A stretch of DNA of 64,000 nucleotides from an uncultured Prochlorococcus sp. (GTDB lineage Bacteria > Cyanobacteriota > Cyanobacteriia > PCC-6307 > Cyanobiaceae). Numbering within the stretch: position 1 is the first letter of the stretch; every line of letters begins with the position of its first letter. Below, one piece after another: positions 56,582 to 64,000 of the stretch. Under the pieces are notes generated by a model, which did no database searches, was not told the origin of the DNA, and was given only the letters and a program-made list of their open reading frames with translations. The position numbers were made by a program, and so were the translations under genes. The stretch spans positions 1-64,000 of the forward strand of contig CACIRS010000004.1 of the NCBI GenBank assembly GCA_902589115.1. The letters run 5' to 3'.

Positions 56582-57652
56582 ATGACATCCCAAAAGGGCC
56601 TAAATAACTCAAATCCAACGAGTGAACATGCCGAAAGAATTAGCAGAATGAGCTCTCAACAAAGAGCCTCGATAGACCGAAAAGCTGGTCTGGAGCTATT
56701 CAGAGACATGACTCTTGGCAGAAGATTTGAAGATAAATGTGCGGAAATGTATTACAGGGGGAAAATGTTTGGATTTGTGCATCTATATAACGGACAAGAA
56801 GCTGTGAGTTCTGGCGTAATAGGCGCCATGCAAAGAAAGCACGATTGGTTTTGCAGTACTTATAGAGATCACGTTCATGCTTTAAGTGCTGGAGTTCCTG
56901 CCAAAGAAGTAATGAGTGAACTCTTTGGCAAGGAAACTGGATGCAGCAAAGGTCGTGGTGGCTCTATGCACCTTTTTTCAAAAGAGCATCATCTCTTAGG
57001 AGGCTACGCATTTATAGGGGAAGGAATTCCAGTAGCGCTTGGATCCGCATTCACAAGTAGATACAAACGGGATGCACTAAATGAAAATAGCGATTCTGTT
57101 ACCGCAGCTTTTTTTGGCGATGGCACATGTAATAACGGACAATTTTTTGAATGCCTAAATATGGCTCAACTATGGAAGCTGCCAATAATATTTGTAGTTG
57201 AGAATAATAAATGGGCTATAGGTATGGCTCATGACAGAGCTACCAGTGATCCAGAGATTTGGCGTAAAGCAGATGCATTTGGAATGAAAGGAGAAGAAGT
57301 TAATGGAATGGACGTATTAGCTGTTAGAGGAGCTGCTGAAAGAGCTATAAAACGAGCAAGAGCAGGAGAAGGTCCTACTGTGCTCGAATGCCTTACTTAT
57401 AGATTTAGGGGGCACTCATTGGCTGACCCAGACGAGCTTCGTGCTGAAGAGGAAAAAGAATTTTGGGCAAAAAGAGACCCTCTAAAAACCTTTGAAAAAG
57501 ACCTATCCGAGCAAAGCTTGGTATCAACTGATGAGCTAAGGATGATTGAGAAAGAAATTGATAAAGAAGTAAATGATGCTGTTGAATTTGCACTAGCAGC
57601 TGAGGAGCCAAATCCAAATGATTTAACTAAATATATTTGGGCAAATGATTAA
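56582..57652 (+). CDS. pdhA: Pyruvate dehydrogenase E1 component, alpha subunit
   Basis: PdhA binds thiamine diphosphate with the beta subunit and decarboxylates pyruvate. Motifs are [36 protein letters not shown] and the TPP loop [20 protein letters not shown] ending VVENN. The phosphorylation-loop region [14 protein letters not shown] is present. The track start is GTG 56549; the ATG at 56582 ([10 protein letters not shown]) avoids 11 non-conserved residues. PdhB is not adjacent, as usual in picocyanobacteria. Confidence 0.93.
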   Translation: MTSQKGLNNSNPTSEHAERISRMSSQQRASIDRKAGLELFRDMTLGRRFEDKCAEMYYRGKMFGFVHLYNGQEAVSSGVIGAMQRKHDWFCSTYRDHVHALSAGVPAKEVMSELFGKETGCSKGRGGSMHLFSKEHHLLGGYAFIGEGIPVALGSAFTSRYKRDALNENSDSVTAAFFGDGTCNNGQFFECLNMAQLWKLPIIFVVENNKWAIGMAHDRATSDPEIWRKADAFGMKGEEVNGMDVLAVRGAAERAIKRARAGEGPTVLECLTYRFRGHSLADPDELRAEEEKEFWAKRDPLKTFEKDLSEQSLVSTDELRMIEKEIDKEVNDAVEFALAAEEPNPNDLTKYIWAND

Positions 57653-57703
57653 CAAAATAGAAACAAATAATATGATAGTTTTTAAACATATGCCTAGTCT
57701 AAT

Positions 57704-58645
57704 TTAAATTCCACTAGGTAATTTCCTAGTTAAATTTCTCAACTTTCTAAGAGCCTTTAACTCAACTTGACGAACTCTTTCTCTTGATACTTCAAGTAAT
57801 CTGCCTATCTCTGCAAGGGTATGTCTTTCATTACCTTCTAATCCAAACCGTAACTTCAAAACATGTTGCTCTTGCTCACTTAAATGAGTGATCCAACGGC
57901 CCAATTGTTCATGGTGAATACGCTGTTCAACTTTATCTAAAGGCTGTTCATGAGCAGAATCAGCGATGAGATCTCCTAAAAAACTTCTTCCATCTTCACC
58001 ATTAACTGGAGCATCCAAGCTGCTTGTTGTGAGAGCTTGACGTAGCAAAGAATCAAGTTCACCTACTGGGATATCCATAGCTTCAGCTATTTCAGAACGA
58101 CTAGGCATGGCTCCTAACTTATGAGCCAAGTCAAGACTTACCTTCCTAATAGTTGTCAACCTTTCACTTAAATGGACAGGAAGCCTAATAGTTCTTGACT
58201 GACAAGCAATTGCTCTGGTCATGCTTTGGCGAATCCACCAAAATGCATAAGTAGAAAATTTGTATCCTCGAGTTGGATCAAACTTTTCAACAGCCCTTTC
58301 CAAACCAAGAGAACCTTCCTGTATTAAATCCAATAATTCAAGACCTTTACCTTGATATTTTTTGGCGACGCTAACCACTAAACGAAGATTCGCTTTCATC
58401 ATTCTCTCTTTAGCCCGTCTCCCTATACGAATTAAACGACGTTGATGATTAGTCAAATCCTTGCTTTGGCTATCTACAGAGCCATCCTCTGTAAGAGTCA
58501 TCATCATCTGGACTTGATTGCCAAGTTCAATTTCCTCAGCAGGAGTTAAAAGAGGAATCCGACCAATAGTTGATAAATACCAACTAATTGGATCACTACT
58601 TCGACGTCTTTGAGATTCAGAGGTCTTGGGGGCCGAGGAAACCAT
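57704..58645 (-). CDS. RNA polymerase sigma factor, RpoD-like group 2
   Basis: The 313-residue protein begins region 1.2 at PISWYLSTIGRIPLLTPAEE. Region 2 (NLRLVVSVAKKYQGKGLELL and FSTYAFWWIRQSMTRAI) recognises the -10 element, and region 4 (HTLAEIGRLLEVSRERVRQV) the -35. It lacks the long N-terminus of the principal sigma, so it is a group 2 factor used in stress or light responses. The start ATG is at 58645 with 148 bases upstream. Confidence 0.92.
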   Translation of the reverse strand: MVSSAPKTSESQRRRSSDPISWYLSTIGRIPLLTPAEEIELGNQVQMMMTLTEDGSVDSQSKDLTNHQRRLIRIGRRAKERMMKANLRLVVSVAKKYQGKGLELLDLIQEGSLGLERAVEKFDPTRGYKFSTYAFWWIRQSMTRAIACQSRTIRLPVHLSERLTTIRKVSLDLAHKLGAMPSRSEIAEAMDIPVGELDSLLRQALTTSSLDAPVNGEDGRSFLGDLIADSAHEQPLDKVEQRIHHEQLGRWITHLSEQEQHVLKLRFGLEGNERHTLAEIGRLLEVSRERVRQVELKALRKLRNLTRKLPSGI

Positions 58646-58793
58646 TTCTTGTAATCACGTCATCAAATGTGAGAAGACTTTCCTATAGAAATCTCGAAAC
58701 AGCTCAGGTTTTCAAGAACCCTTCAGATTCATGCATGCAAAAGTACACATTCGGACCAAAAAAGGCCCATTTAGAACGTTCTTATGTGTCAAA

Positions 58794-60353
58794 TCAAACA
58801 TTTTGAGATTGAGCAGTCGTAACTAAATACGCCAACTCTTCTGCAATAGAACCCGCATTACTCCCACTTCTAACCTTCAGGCCAGCCTCTGCATGAAATA
58901 AGGCTGCTGCTGCAAGTTGCAAAGCACTGCAATTATTTTGGGCTGCCAAATCAAGTGCACCTAAGCCAGTAGCAAATCCAGCCAAAACATCTCCTAAACC
59001 CGCTCTGGCTGTCCATGATGCAGTTTCTCCTAATTGCCATGCTTTCCCAAAAGGGTCTGCAATCACAGTATGAGCTCCTTTAAGTAAAACAGCTGCTCCA
59101 CTAATGCTTGAAGCCTTTAAAGCTGAATCAACAGGTGATAACTGATCAAGATCAGGAAATAATCTCTGAAATTCACTTTGATGAGGAGTAATCCAAGTAG
59201 GCCCTATACGTGTTTTAAGCCATTTCCATCCTTTAGAAGACGCCGCCAACATATTTAAACCATCTGCATCCAGGACTAACAAACCCTTAAAGCCTGCCAA
59301 TTGTTCTGAAAAAATCTTATCCGGGGCTTTTCTTAAACCTAATCCTGGCCCAATTAAAACCGAATCAAATCTAGAGAGGTTAATGCGATTCAAAAAATTA
59401 CAAATCGATTGTGATTCATTTTCTCTCTCATCAATCAATCCTGAAAGAATTATTTCGGGCAAGGAATCAACTAAAACACTATAAACTTTTTCAGGCAAAG
59501 CGGCATGAATTATTCCTACTCCACTAGCCAAAACCCCTTTAAGACATAGAATCGCAGCACCTTTATAATTACGACTACCTGCAATAATTAAAGACCTTCC
59601 TCTTTGATATTTGCCAGAATTCAATGGAGGTTTTGGGAAAGAGTATGTATTAATATCTTTAGAAGTTAATCGAAGCAATTTAATATTAGAAGACTTATCT
59701 AAAAGATACTTTGGGATCCCAATTTCAATCCGTTTTAAATGGCCAACATTTGCCAAGGCTTTATCTTGAATTAATCCTCGTTTATAAAGTCCTACAGTCA
59801 ATGTTGTGCAGGCATAGGCAGCTCCTCCTGGAAAAGAATTACCTGAATCCGAACAAACCCCAGCAGGAACATCGAGACTAACTAATTTACCTGAATTAAA
59901 CTTTTCTCTCGATAACAAAATGCTTCCAAGATCAACAGGCAAGGGCCGTTTTTGGCCTAAGCCAAACAACGCTTCAATCCAAAGATTGTTCTCAGAAGGA
60001 TCAGGTGGATTCGTAATCTCCTGAATACCTAGCCACCTTGCATAACAAAGTTGATTAAAGGTAATTTCTTTTTTTATTTCCAAGGGACACCAAATCTTTA
60101 CTTCCACACCAGAAAGATATAATTCTCTTGCAACTACAAGGCCATCACCTCCATTATGGCCTGGACCCACTAGGACTAATACTCCATTAGTTAATAGATA
60201 AGAATGTTTTAAAAACCAGTTAGCCATATTCAGGCCAACTTTTTCCATTAATGAAGATATAGGCATCCCATGATCAAAAATTTTCCGCTCAACAGCTGCC
60301 ATAGTCTTGGCATTAACAATTAAATGTTCAGAATCAGGTAAGGGCCAAGTCAA
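58794..60353 (-). CDS. nnrD: Bifunctional NAD(P)HX epimerase / dehydratase
   Basis: This repairs hydrated NADH and NADPH. The N-terminal YjeF epimerase domain shows [15 protein letters not shown] and [20 protein letters not shown]. The C-terminal ribokinase-like dehydratase carries [42 protein letters not shown] and [18 protein letters not shown]. The fused length of 519 fits bacterial forms. It is divergent from mnmA; the ORF starts 16 bases apart at their outermost possible starts. Confidence 0.94.
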   Translation of the reverse strand: MTWPLPDSEHLIVNAKTMAAVERKIFDHGMPISSLMEKVGLNMANWFLKHSYLLTNGVLVLVGPGHNGGDGLVVARELYLSGVEVKIWCPLEIKKEITFNQLCYARWLGIQEITNPPDPSENNLWIEALFGLGQKRPLPVDLGSILLSREKFNSGKLVSLDVPAGVCSDSGNSFPGGAAYACTTLTVGLYKRGLIQDKALANVGHLKRIEIGIPKYLLDKSSNIKLLRLTSKDINTYSFPKPPLNSGKYQRGRSLIIAGSRNYKGAAILCLKGVLASGVGIIHAALPEKVYSVLVDSLPEIILSGLIDERENESQSICNFLNRINLSRFDSVLIGPGLGLRKAPDKIFSEQLAGFKGLLVLDADGLNMLAASSKGWKWLKTRIGPTWITPHQSEFQRLFPDLDQLSPVDSALKASSISGAAVLLKGAHTVIADPFGKAWQLGETASWTARAGLGDVLAGFATGLGALDLAAQNNCSALQLAAAALFHAEAGLKVRSGSNAGSIAEELAYLVTTAQSQNV

Positions 60354-60434
60354 AGTAATTTCTCCTTATTGATTCAATATGTATGCATCAGCTCATTTGT
60401 GCCTAATCCATCCAACACTCACCATCAGGGATAT

Positions 60435-61619
60435 ATGAGATCAATTGAGCATCAAACAACTGCCTACCAAAAAACCCTAAATCAATTGAGAGAGGTTTCG
60501 GGAGATCAAAGAGTGGCTGTAGGCCTTTCTGGAGGAGTAGACAGCTCGCTCACAGCTGCATTATTAGTTGAGGCAGGATGGACAGTCGAAGGATTAACTC
60601 TATGGCTGATGAGCGGCAAAGGATCATGCTGTTCAGATGGACTAGTTGACGCAGCAGGTATATGTAAACAACTTGGGATCCCTCATCATGTTGTTGACAA
60701 AAGAGAAACTTTCAAAGAAGAAGTTATTGAAAGTGTAATAAATGGATATCAACAAGGTAGAACTCCTCTTCCATGTTCCAAATGTAATAGATCAGTCAAG
60801 TTTTCATCAATGTTGAACTGGGCTAAAGAAGAGCTTGGTGTAAATAGAATCGCAACAGGCCATTATGCAAGAATAATTGACAAAAATGATAAGCAAGATT
60901 CCATAATTACTCCTGGTGATTCATATGGTAAATATAAACTTCTTAGAGGCAAAGATAAAAACAAAGATCAAAGCTACTTCTTATATGATCTATCTCAAGA
61001 AGTACTGGCAAAAGTAATATTTCCTCTTGGCGAGCTTACAAAAAATGACACAAGGCATGAAGCTGCTAAGTATGAGCTCAGAACAGCCGAAAAACCAGAG
61101 AGTCAAGATCTATGTCTTGCTGAACATCATGGATCAATGAAAGCTTTTCTTGATGCTTATTTGCCACCTAGAAAAGGTAATATTATGCTAATGGATGGAA
61201 CTATATTAGGAGAGCATGATGGTATTGAGCATTTTACAATTGGTCAAAGAAAAGGGTTAGGAGTCTCATGGAAAGAAGCCTTGCATGTTGTAAAGATTGA
61301 GCCAACTAAAAATGAAATATATGTTGCACCAAGATCTGAGGCAGGTAATTCAAGTTGTGTTATCGGTGAAGTTAATTGGGTTTCAATAGATCCACCGAAA
61401 AAAGATATAAGTGTAGAAGTCCAAATACGCTACCGATCAAATCCAATAAAAGCAAAACTTATTCCAATTGAACCTACTCAAAAAGATCTTGATAGCAAAA
61501 GACCTTATAGATGTAGGCTAGAATTTATGGAAAGTCAATTTTCCATTACCCCAGGACAAGCAGCGGTTTTCTATTTAGAAGATATTGTCCTTGGTGGAGG
61601 ATTAATTGAAAGATTTTAA
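60435..61619 (+). CDS. mnmA: tRNA-specific 2-thiouridylase
   Basis: MnmA thiolates U34 of tRNA-Lys, Glu and Gln. The ATP pyrophosphatase loop is [20 protein letters not shown]. The first catalytic cysteine is in [16 protein letters not shown] and the second in [16 protein letters not shown]. The C-terminal domain includes [13 protein letters not shown]. The track ORF starts with TTG at 60369; the ATG at 60435 gives a better N-terminus ([13 protein letters not shown]). The last 18 bases overlap lnt on the other strand. Confidence 0.94.
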   Translation: MRSIEHQTTAYQKTLNQLREVSGDQRVAVGLSGGVDSSLTAALLVEAGWTVEGLTLWLMSGKGSCCSDGLVDAAGICKQLGIPHHVVDKRETFKEEVIESVINGYQQGRTPLPCSKCNRSVKFSSMLNWAKEELGVNRIATGHYARIIDKNDKQDSIITPGDSYGKYKLLRGKDKNKDQSYFLYDLSQEVLAKVIFPLGELTKNDTRHEAAKYELRTAEKPESQDLCLAEHHGSMKAFLDAYLPPRKGNIMLMDGTILGEHDGIEHFTIGQRKGLGVSWKEALHVVKIEPTKNEIYVAPRSEAGNSSCVIGEVNWVSIDPPKKDISVEVQIRYRSNPIKAKLIPIEPTQKDLDSKRPYRCRLEFMESQFSITPGQAAVFYLEDIVLGGGLIERF

Positions 61620-63104
61620 ATTTCCAAGAAAATTCCTTTTCGATTCTACAATTAAAAAAAGTAAGCAACATAATATCAACAACTTCAAAGGAAGTTCACC
61701 CCATAATGTATAAAGAGTTATTTCCTTATTTAGACTAAGTTTCATTAGATCCATACTCTGCTTATTAGATTTTAAAGTCTTCGAAACCCTTCCATTTGAT
61801 AATACTATGCCAGTTGGACCAGTATTTGAAACCATAACAACATTTCTGGATGTTTCAATACTTCTAATCTGAGCCAAAGCTAAAAATTGTTTTTGTAGTA
61901 ATTTTGGATATGGGTCTAAATTTGCAATAGCCAAAATCCATTTAGAACCATCCTTTATAGATTGTCTTAATGCAATTCCGTTACTAATTTCATAACAAAT
62001 AGCTCCTGCAATTTGAGGGCCACTCCAATGTAAACTTCTAGACGGTTCACCAGCTTCTAATCCTCCAACATAGGAAAGACCTTTAGAAGACATCTGCAAT
62101 AGTTGTGGAACCCACTCGCCAATAGGTACCAATCGATGCTTATCAAGATATCTAGAAAATTTAGTTTCTCCTTTTTCAAAAACCAACAAAGAACTTCTCT
62201 GACGTCCCTTTTCCCAACGGAAGCCTCCTATAAGAACAGTCAGTGGAGATGGAGACAATAGCTCCTGATTTATTAAGAGCGAACCTTCAGGTGCTGCAAA
62301 AATATCTGCTCCTAATCTGTAAGCATTCTCAATTGAAGAGTTAAGTTTTTCAGGTAAAGCTTTTCTTTGAACTTCATTAAACTTTAATCTAGTAGGTATA
62401 GAGGGCTGCCAAAGTGCTACTGATAAAGATTGATTGTCATCTTCTGGAAAAGAAAGAAGCCATCCTAAACTATTAAAAAAAATTAATAATGAAGTACCTG
62501 CTACAAATACTCTTTTCCATTCAAATCCGGATTTAAAAATATAAAATAATTTATTTATCCACCAACCAATCATCAAATTTATTACTGCTAAGCCACCTGA
62601 ACCAAACCATCTTGCAATTCCTGCCAAAAAAGTTTCTTCAGGAAGTACACTTTCCCCTATACCAATCCAAAACAAAGGTAATCTTGCAAGCTGTGTTTCT
62701 GTTAATGCCCATATAGCAGACATTAAAATTGCCCATAGGAGATTTACCTTTATTCCATTATCTTTTTTAAGATAAAGTACTAACTTATTCCCTAACCAAG
62801 CCCAAGTCATCACTAGCAACCCACCAAAGCATCCACATAAGACCCAAATAAAAATAGCAATCGGAAGACTTAATTTAGAAGGTACTCCTATCCAATCAAG
62901 AGGATGTAGAGCCAATAACCATCTATGACTAAAAAGTACCGCAATTGTTCCCCACAAGAATGCTGCATAAGGCGTTCTGCTAATTGACCAAAGTAATGCC
63001 AACCCAATAGGCATCCACCAAACCCCTAACTGAGAAAGGCTCAATCCCGCAAGCACGCCCCCGATGGAAGCTTCTATGAATAAAAATGTTTGATTTTTAC
63101 TCAT
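61602..63104 (-). CDS. lnt: Apolipoprotein N-acyltransferase
   Basis: Lnt adds the third acyl chain to lipoproteins. The first half has six to seven membrane helices. The nitrilase-like domain follows, with the catalytic glutamate in [13 protein letters not shown], the lysine in [14 protein letters not shown] and the cysteine in [14 protein letters not shown] further helix ends the protein. At 500 residues it is normal. It is divergent from the FKBP gene and overlaps mnmA at its 3' end by 18 bases. Confidence 0.92.
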   Translation of the reverse strand: MSKNQTFLFIEASIGGVLAGLSLSQLGVWWMPIGLALLWSISRTPYAAFLWGTIAVLFSHRWLLALHPLDWIGVPSKLSLPIAIFIWVLCGCFGGLLVMTWAWLGNKLVLYLKKDNGIKVNLLWAILMSAIWALTETQLARLPLFWIGIGESVLPEETFLAGIARWFGSGGLAVINLMIGWWINKLFYIFKSGFEWKRVFVAGTSLLIFFNSLGWLLSFPEDDNQSLSVALWQPSIPTRLKFNEVQRKALPEKLNSSIENAYRLGADIFAAPEGSLLINQELLSPSPLTVLIGGFRWEKGRQRSSLLVFEKGETKFSRYLDKHRLVPIGEWVPQLLQMSSKGLSYVGGLEAGEPSRSLHWSGPQIAGAICYEISNGIALRQSIKDGSKWILAIANLDPYPKLLQKQFLALAQIRSIETSRNVVMVSNTGPTGIVLSNGRVSKTLKSNKQSMDLMKLSLNKEITLYTLWGELPLKLLILCCLLFLIVESKRNFLGNLKSFN

Positions 63105-63260
63105 CTAGGATTTGGAAAGTCATGGTCTAAAGAAAATAAAGATAAAAAATGTCAACCCATCAAGTAAAAATCTACTTAAGTAACTATGCCAAGAAATGAT
63201 ATTGCTAATTGACAAGCTCCTGCAAGAATCAATGGAAGTTGCCCTACAGAGGATCTTTTC

Positions 63261-63854
63261 GTGAAAGAGGTATTTATTAGCTCAGCGATTTTTATTACTT
63301 GCCTTCTTATTGCGATAGTAAGCCAAATAATTTCCCCAACAAACGTTGCAGCCTCTACATTTGAGCATCCTCTGCAAACAGAGGTAAGAAATATCGAAAA
63401 ACCAAGCCTGAACAAACAACTTTTTGAATTGGATCCCAATGATCCAAATCCATCACTGTTCATGATGGCTACAGATAAAGTTGAATCTCCATTAGGTGGA
63501 AAATTAGAAATGAAAAATTCAATTCGCACAGCCAGTGGACTTAAGTACACAGATTTAGTAGTCGGACAAGGAGCAGAAGCAACTGCAGGGCAAAGAGTAT
63601 CGGTTAATTATCGAGGCAAATTAGAAAATGGGGAGGAATTTGATAGCAGCTATGGTCGCAAACCATTTAGCTTTGCTCTTGGGGCTGGTCAAGTAATCAA
63701 GGGCTGGGATGAAGGAGTCGCAGGGATGAAAGAAGGTGGCAAGAGAGAATTAATCATTCCTCCAGATCTGGGATACGGAGAGAGGGGAGCAGGAGGAGTT
63801 ATTCCGCCTAATGCGACCTTGATATTTGAAGTTGAGTTACTAGGAGTTAATTAA
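63261..63854 (+). CDS. FKBP-type peptidyl-prolyl isomerase, exported
   Basis: The 197-residue protein begins with a signal or anchor helix ([20 protein letters not shown]). The FKBP domain lies in the C-terminal 105 residues: [60 protein letters not shown] and [11 protein letters not shown]. It should assist folding in the lumen or periplasm. The start is GTG at 63261. A likely sodN gene begins 82 bases downstream on the same strand. Confidence 0.93.
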   Translation: MKEVFISSAIFITCLLIAIVSQIISPTNVAASTFEHPLQTEVRNIEKPSLNKQLFELDPNDPNPSLFMMATDKVESPLGGKLEMKNSIRTASGLKYTDLVVGQGAEATAGQRVSVNYRGKLENGEEFDSSYGRKPFSFALGAGQVIKGWDEGVAGMKEGGKRELIIPPDLGYGERGAGGVIPPNATLIFEVELLGVN

Positions 63855-63936
63855 TCTGATCATCAACTAAGCAAACATCCCTCCACTTAGCAATCTGCCA
63901 AGTTAAGGTAATAAAACGCTTTTTATTTATTGCCAG

Positions 63937-64000
63937 ATGTTGAACAAGGCACTTTCACGAATCCTTAATCTCATAGCTGCGACAAAGGTCCATGCACATT
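63937..64000 (+). CDS. sodN: Probable start of nickel superoxide dismutase (cut by the window edge)
   Basis: ATG at 63937 opens a frame MLNKALSRILNLIAATKVHA plus one His and then the window ends. NiSOD precursors in Prochlorococcus have a short leader ending in His just before CDGPCGVYDP, with His as the first mature residue and nickel ligand. The leader length, hydrophobicity and final HAH fit. The call rests on 21 residues and on my recollection that sodN occurs near an FKBP-type gene, so it is tentative. Confidence 0.45.
   Translation, partial: MLNKALSRILNLIAATKVHAH

Noticed and set aside
58588-58806. 72-codon plus-strand ORF over the sigma factor start
   Set aside because: It overlaps the sigma factor N-terminus and its promoter region and resembles no family.

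Overview
The window looks like part of the chromosome of a low-light-adapted Prochlorococcus, a marine picocyanobacterium. This rests on the AT-rich DNA, the dense and short-spaced genes, the photosystem and cytochrome b6f genes (psbD-psbC, psbN, petM, ycf4, ycf39), a high-light-inducible protein, cobalamin genes (cobQ, a CbiE-CbiT fusion), an NTR-thioredoxin fusion, an Ftn2-type division protein, and many small proteins of the kind seen in picocyanobacteria. Strain-level placement is inference. No complete phage, insertion sequence, CRISPR array or defence system is visible.

Layout. 1-7 kb: polA (split by a one-base frame change at an A9 run), cysS, a sodium-coupled transporter, dxr (isoprenoid synthesis) and a ferredoxin-like protein. 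7-14 kb: psbN, a YheT-like hydrolase, the three-gene proton-translocating transhydrogenase operon pntAA-pntAB-pntB, a picocyanobacterial protein of unknown role, and a DEAH helicase with no normal start codon. 14-25.9 kb: redox and photosynthesis genes (NTRC, infA, ycf39, petM, ilvH, cyclophilin, ycf4, psbD-psbC), then maf, cobQ and a ferredoxin.

25.9-31.2 kb is different: visibly more AT-rich, loosely spaced, and filled with at least 13 short genes, most of them single-helix membrane proteins. They include a stand-alone N-terminal NdhF-like piece coupled to a 36-residue membrane peptide, and one high-light-inducible protein. The region ends at a 47-base partial copy of the 3' part of a tRNA-Ala(GGC) gene; the intact tRNA lies about 500 bases further on. 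This arrangement resembles a small element, or its scar, at a tRNA attachment site.

31.8-50 kb returns to core metabolism: lexA (with a near-consensus LexA box), argF, ftsH, ribD, cobL, nadK, pheS, surE, ribF, thiE-thiS, a DUF1517 membrane protein, larB/cpmA, ispF, trmD and era. 50-64 kb: a BI-1 family protein, phoH, rpsP, ffh, ftn2/zipN, pdhA, a group 2 sigma factor, nnrD, mnmA, lnt, an FKBP-type isomerase and the probable first codons of nickel superoxide dismutase at the right edge.

The genes serve photosynthesis and its assembly, redox balance (PntAB, NTRC, NadK, NnrD), cofactor synthesis (riboflavin, thiamine, cobalamin, isoprenoids), and translation and RNA modification. The strongest items for a second look are the polA frame break, the tRNA-Ala partial duplication with its non-coding 500 bases, and the small membrane-protein island beside it.
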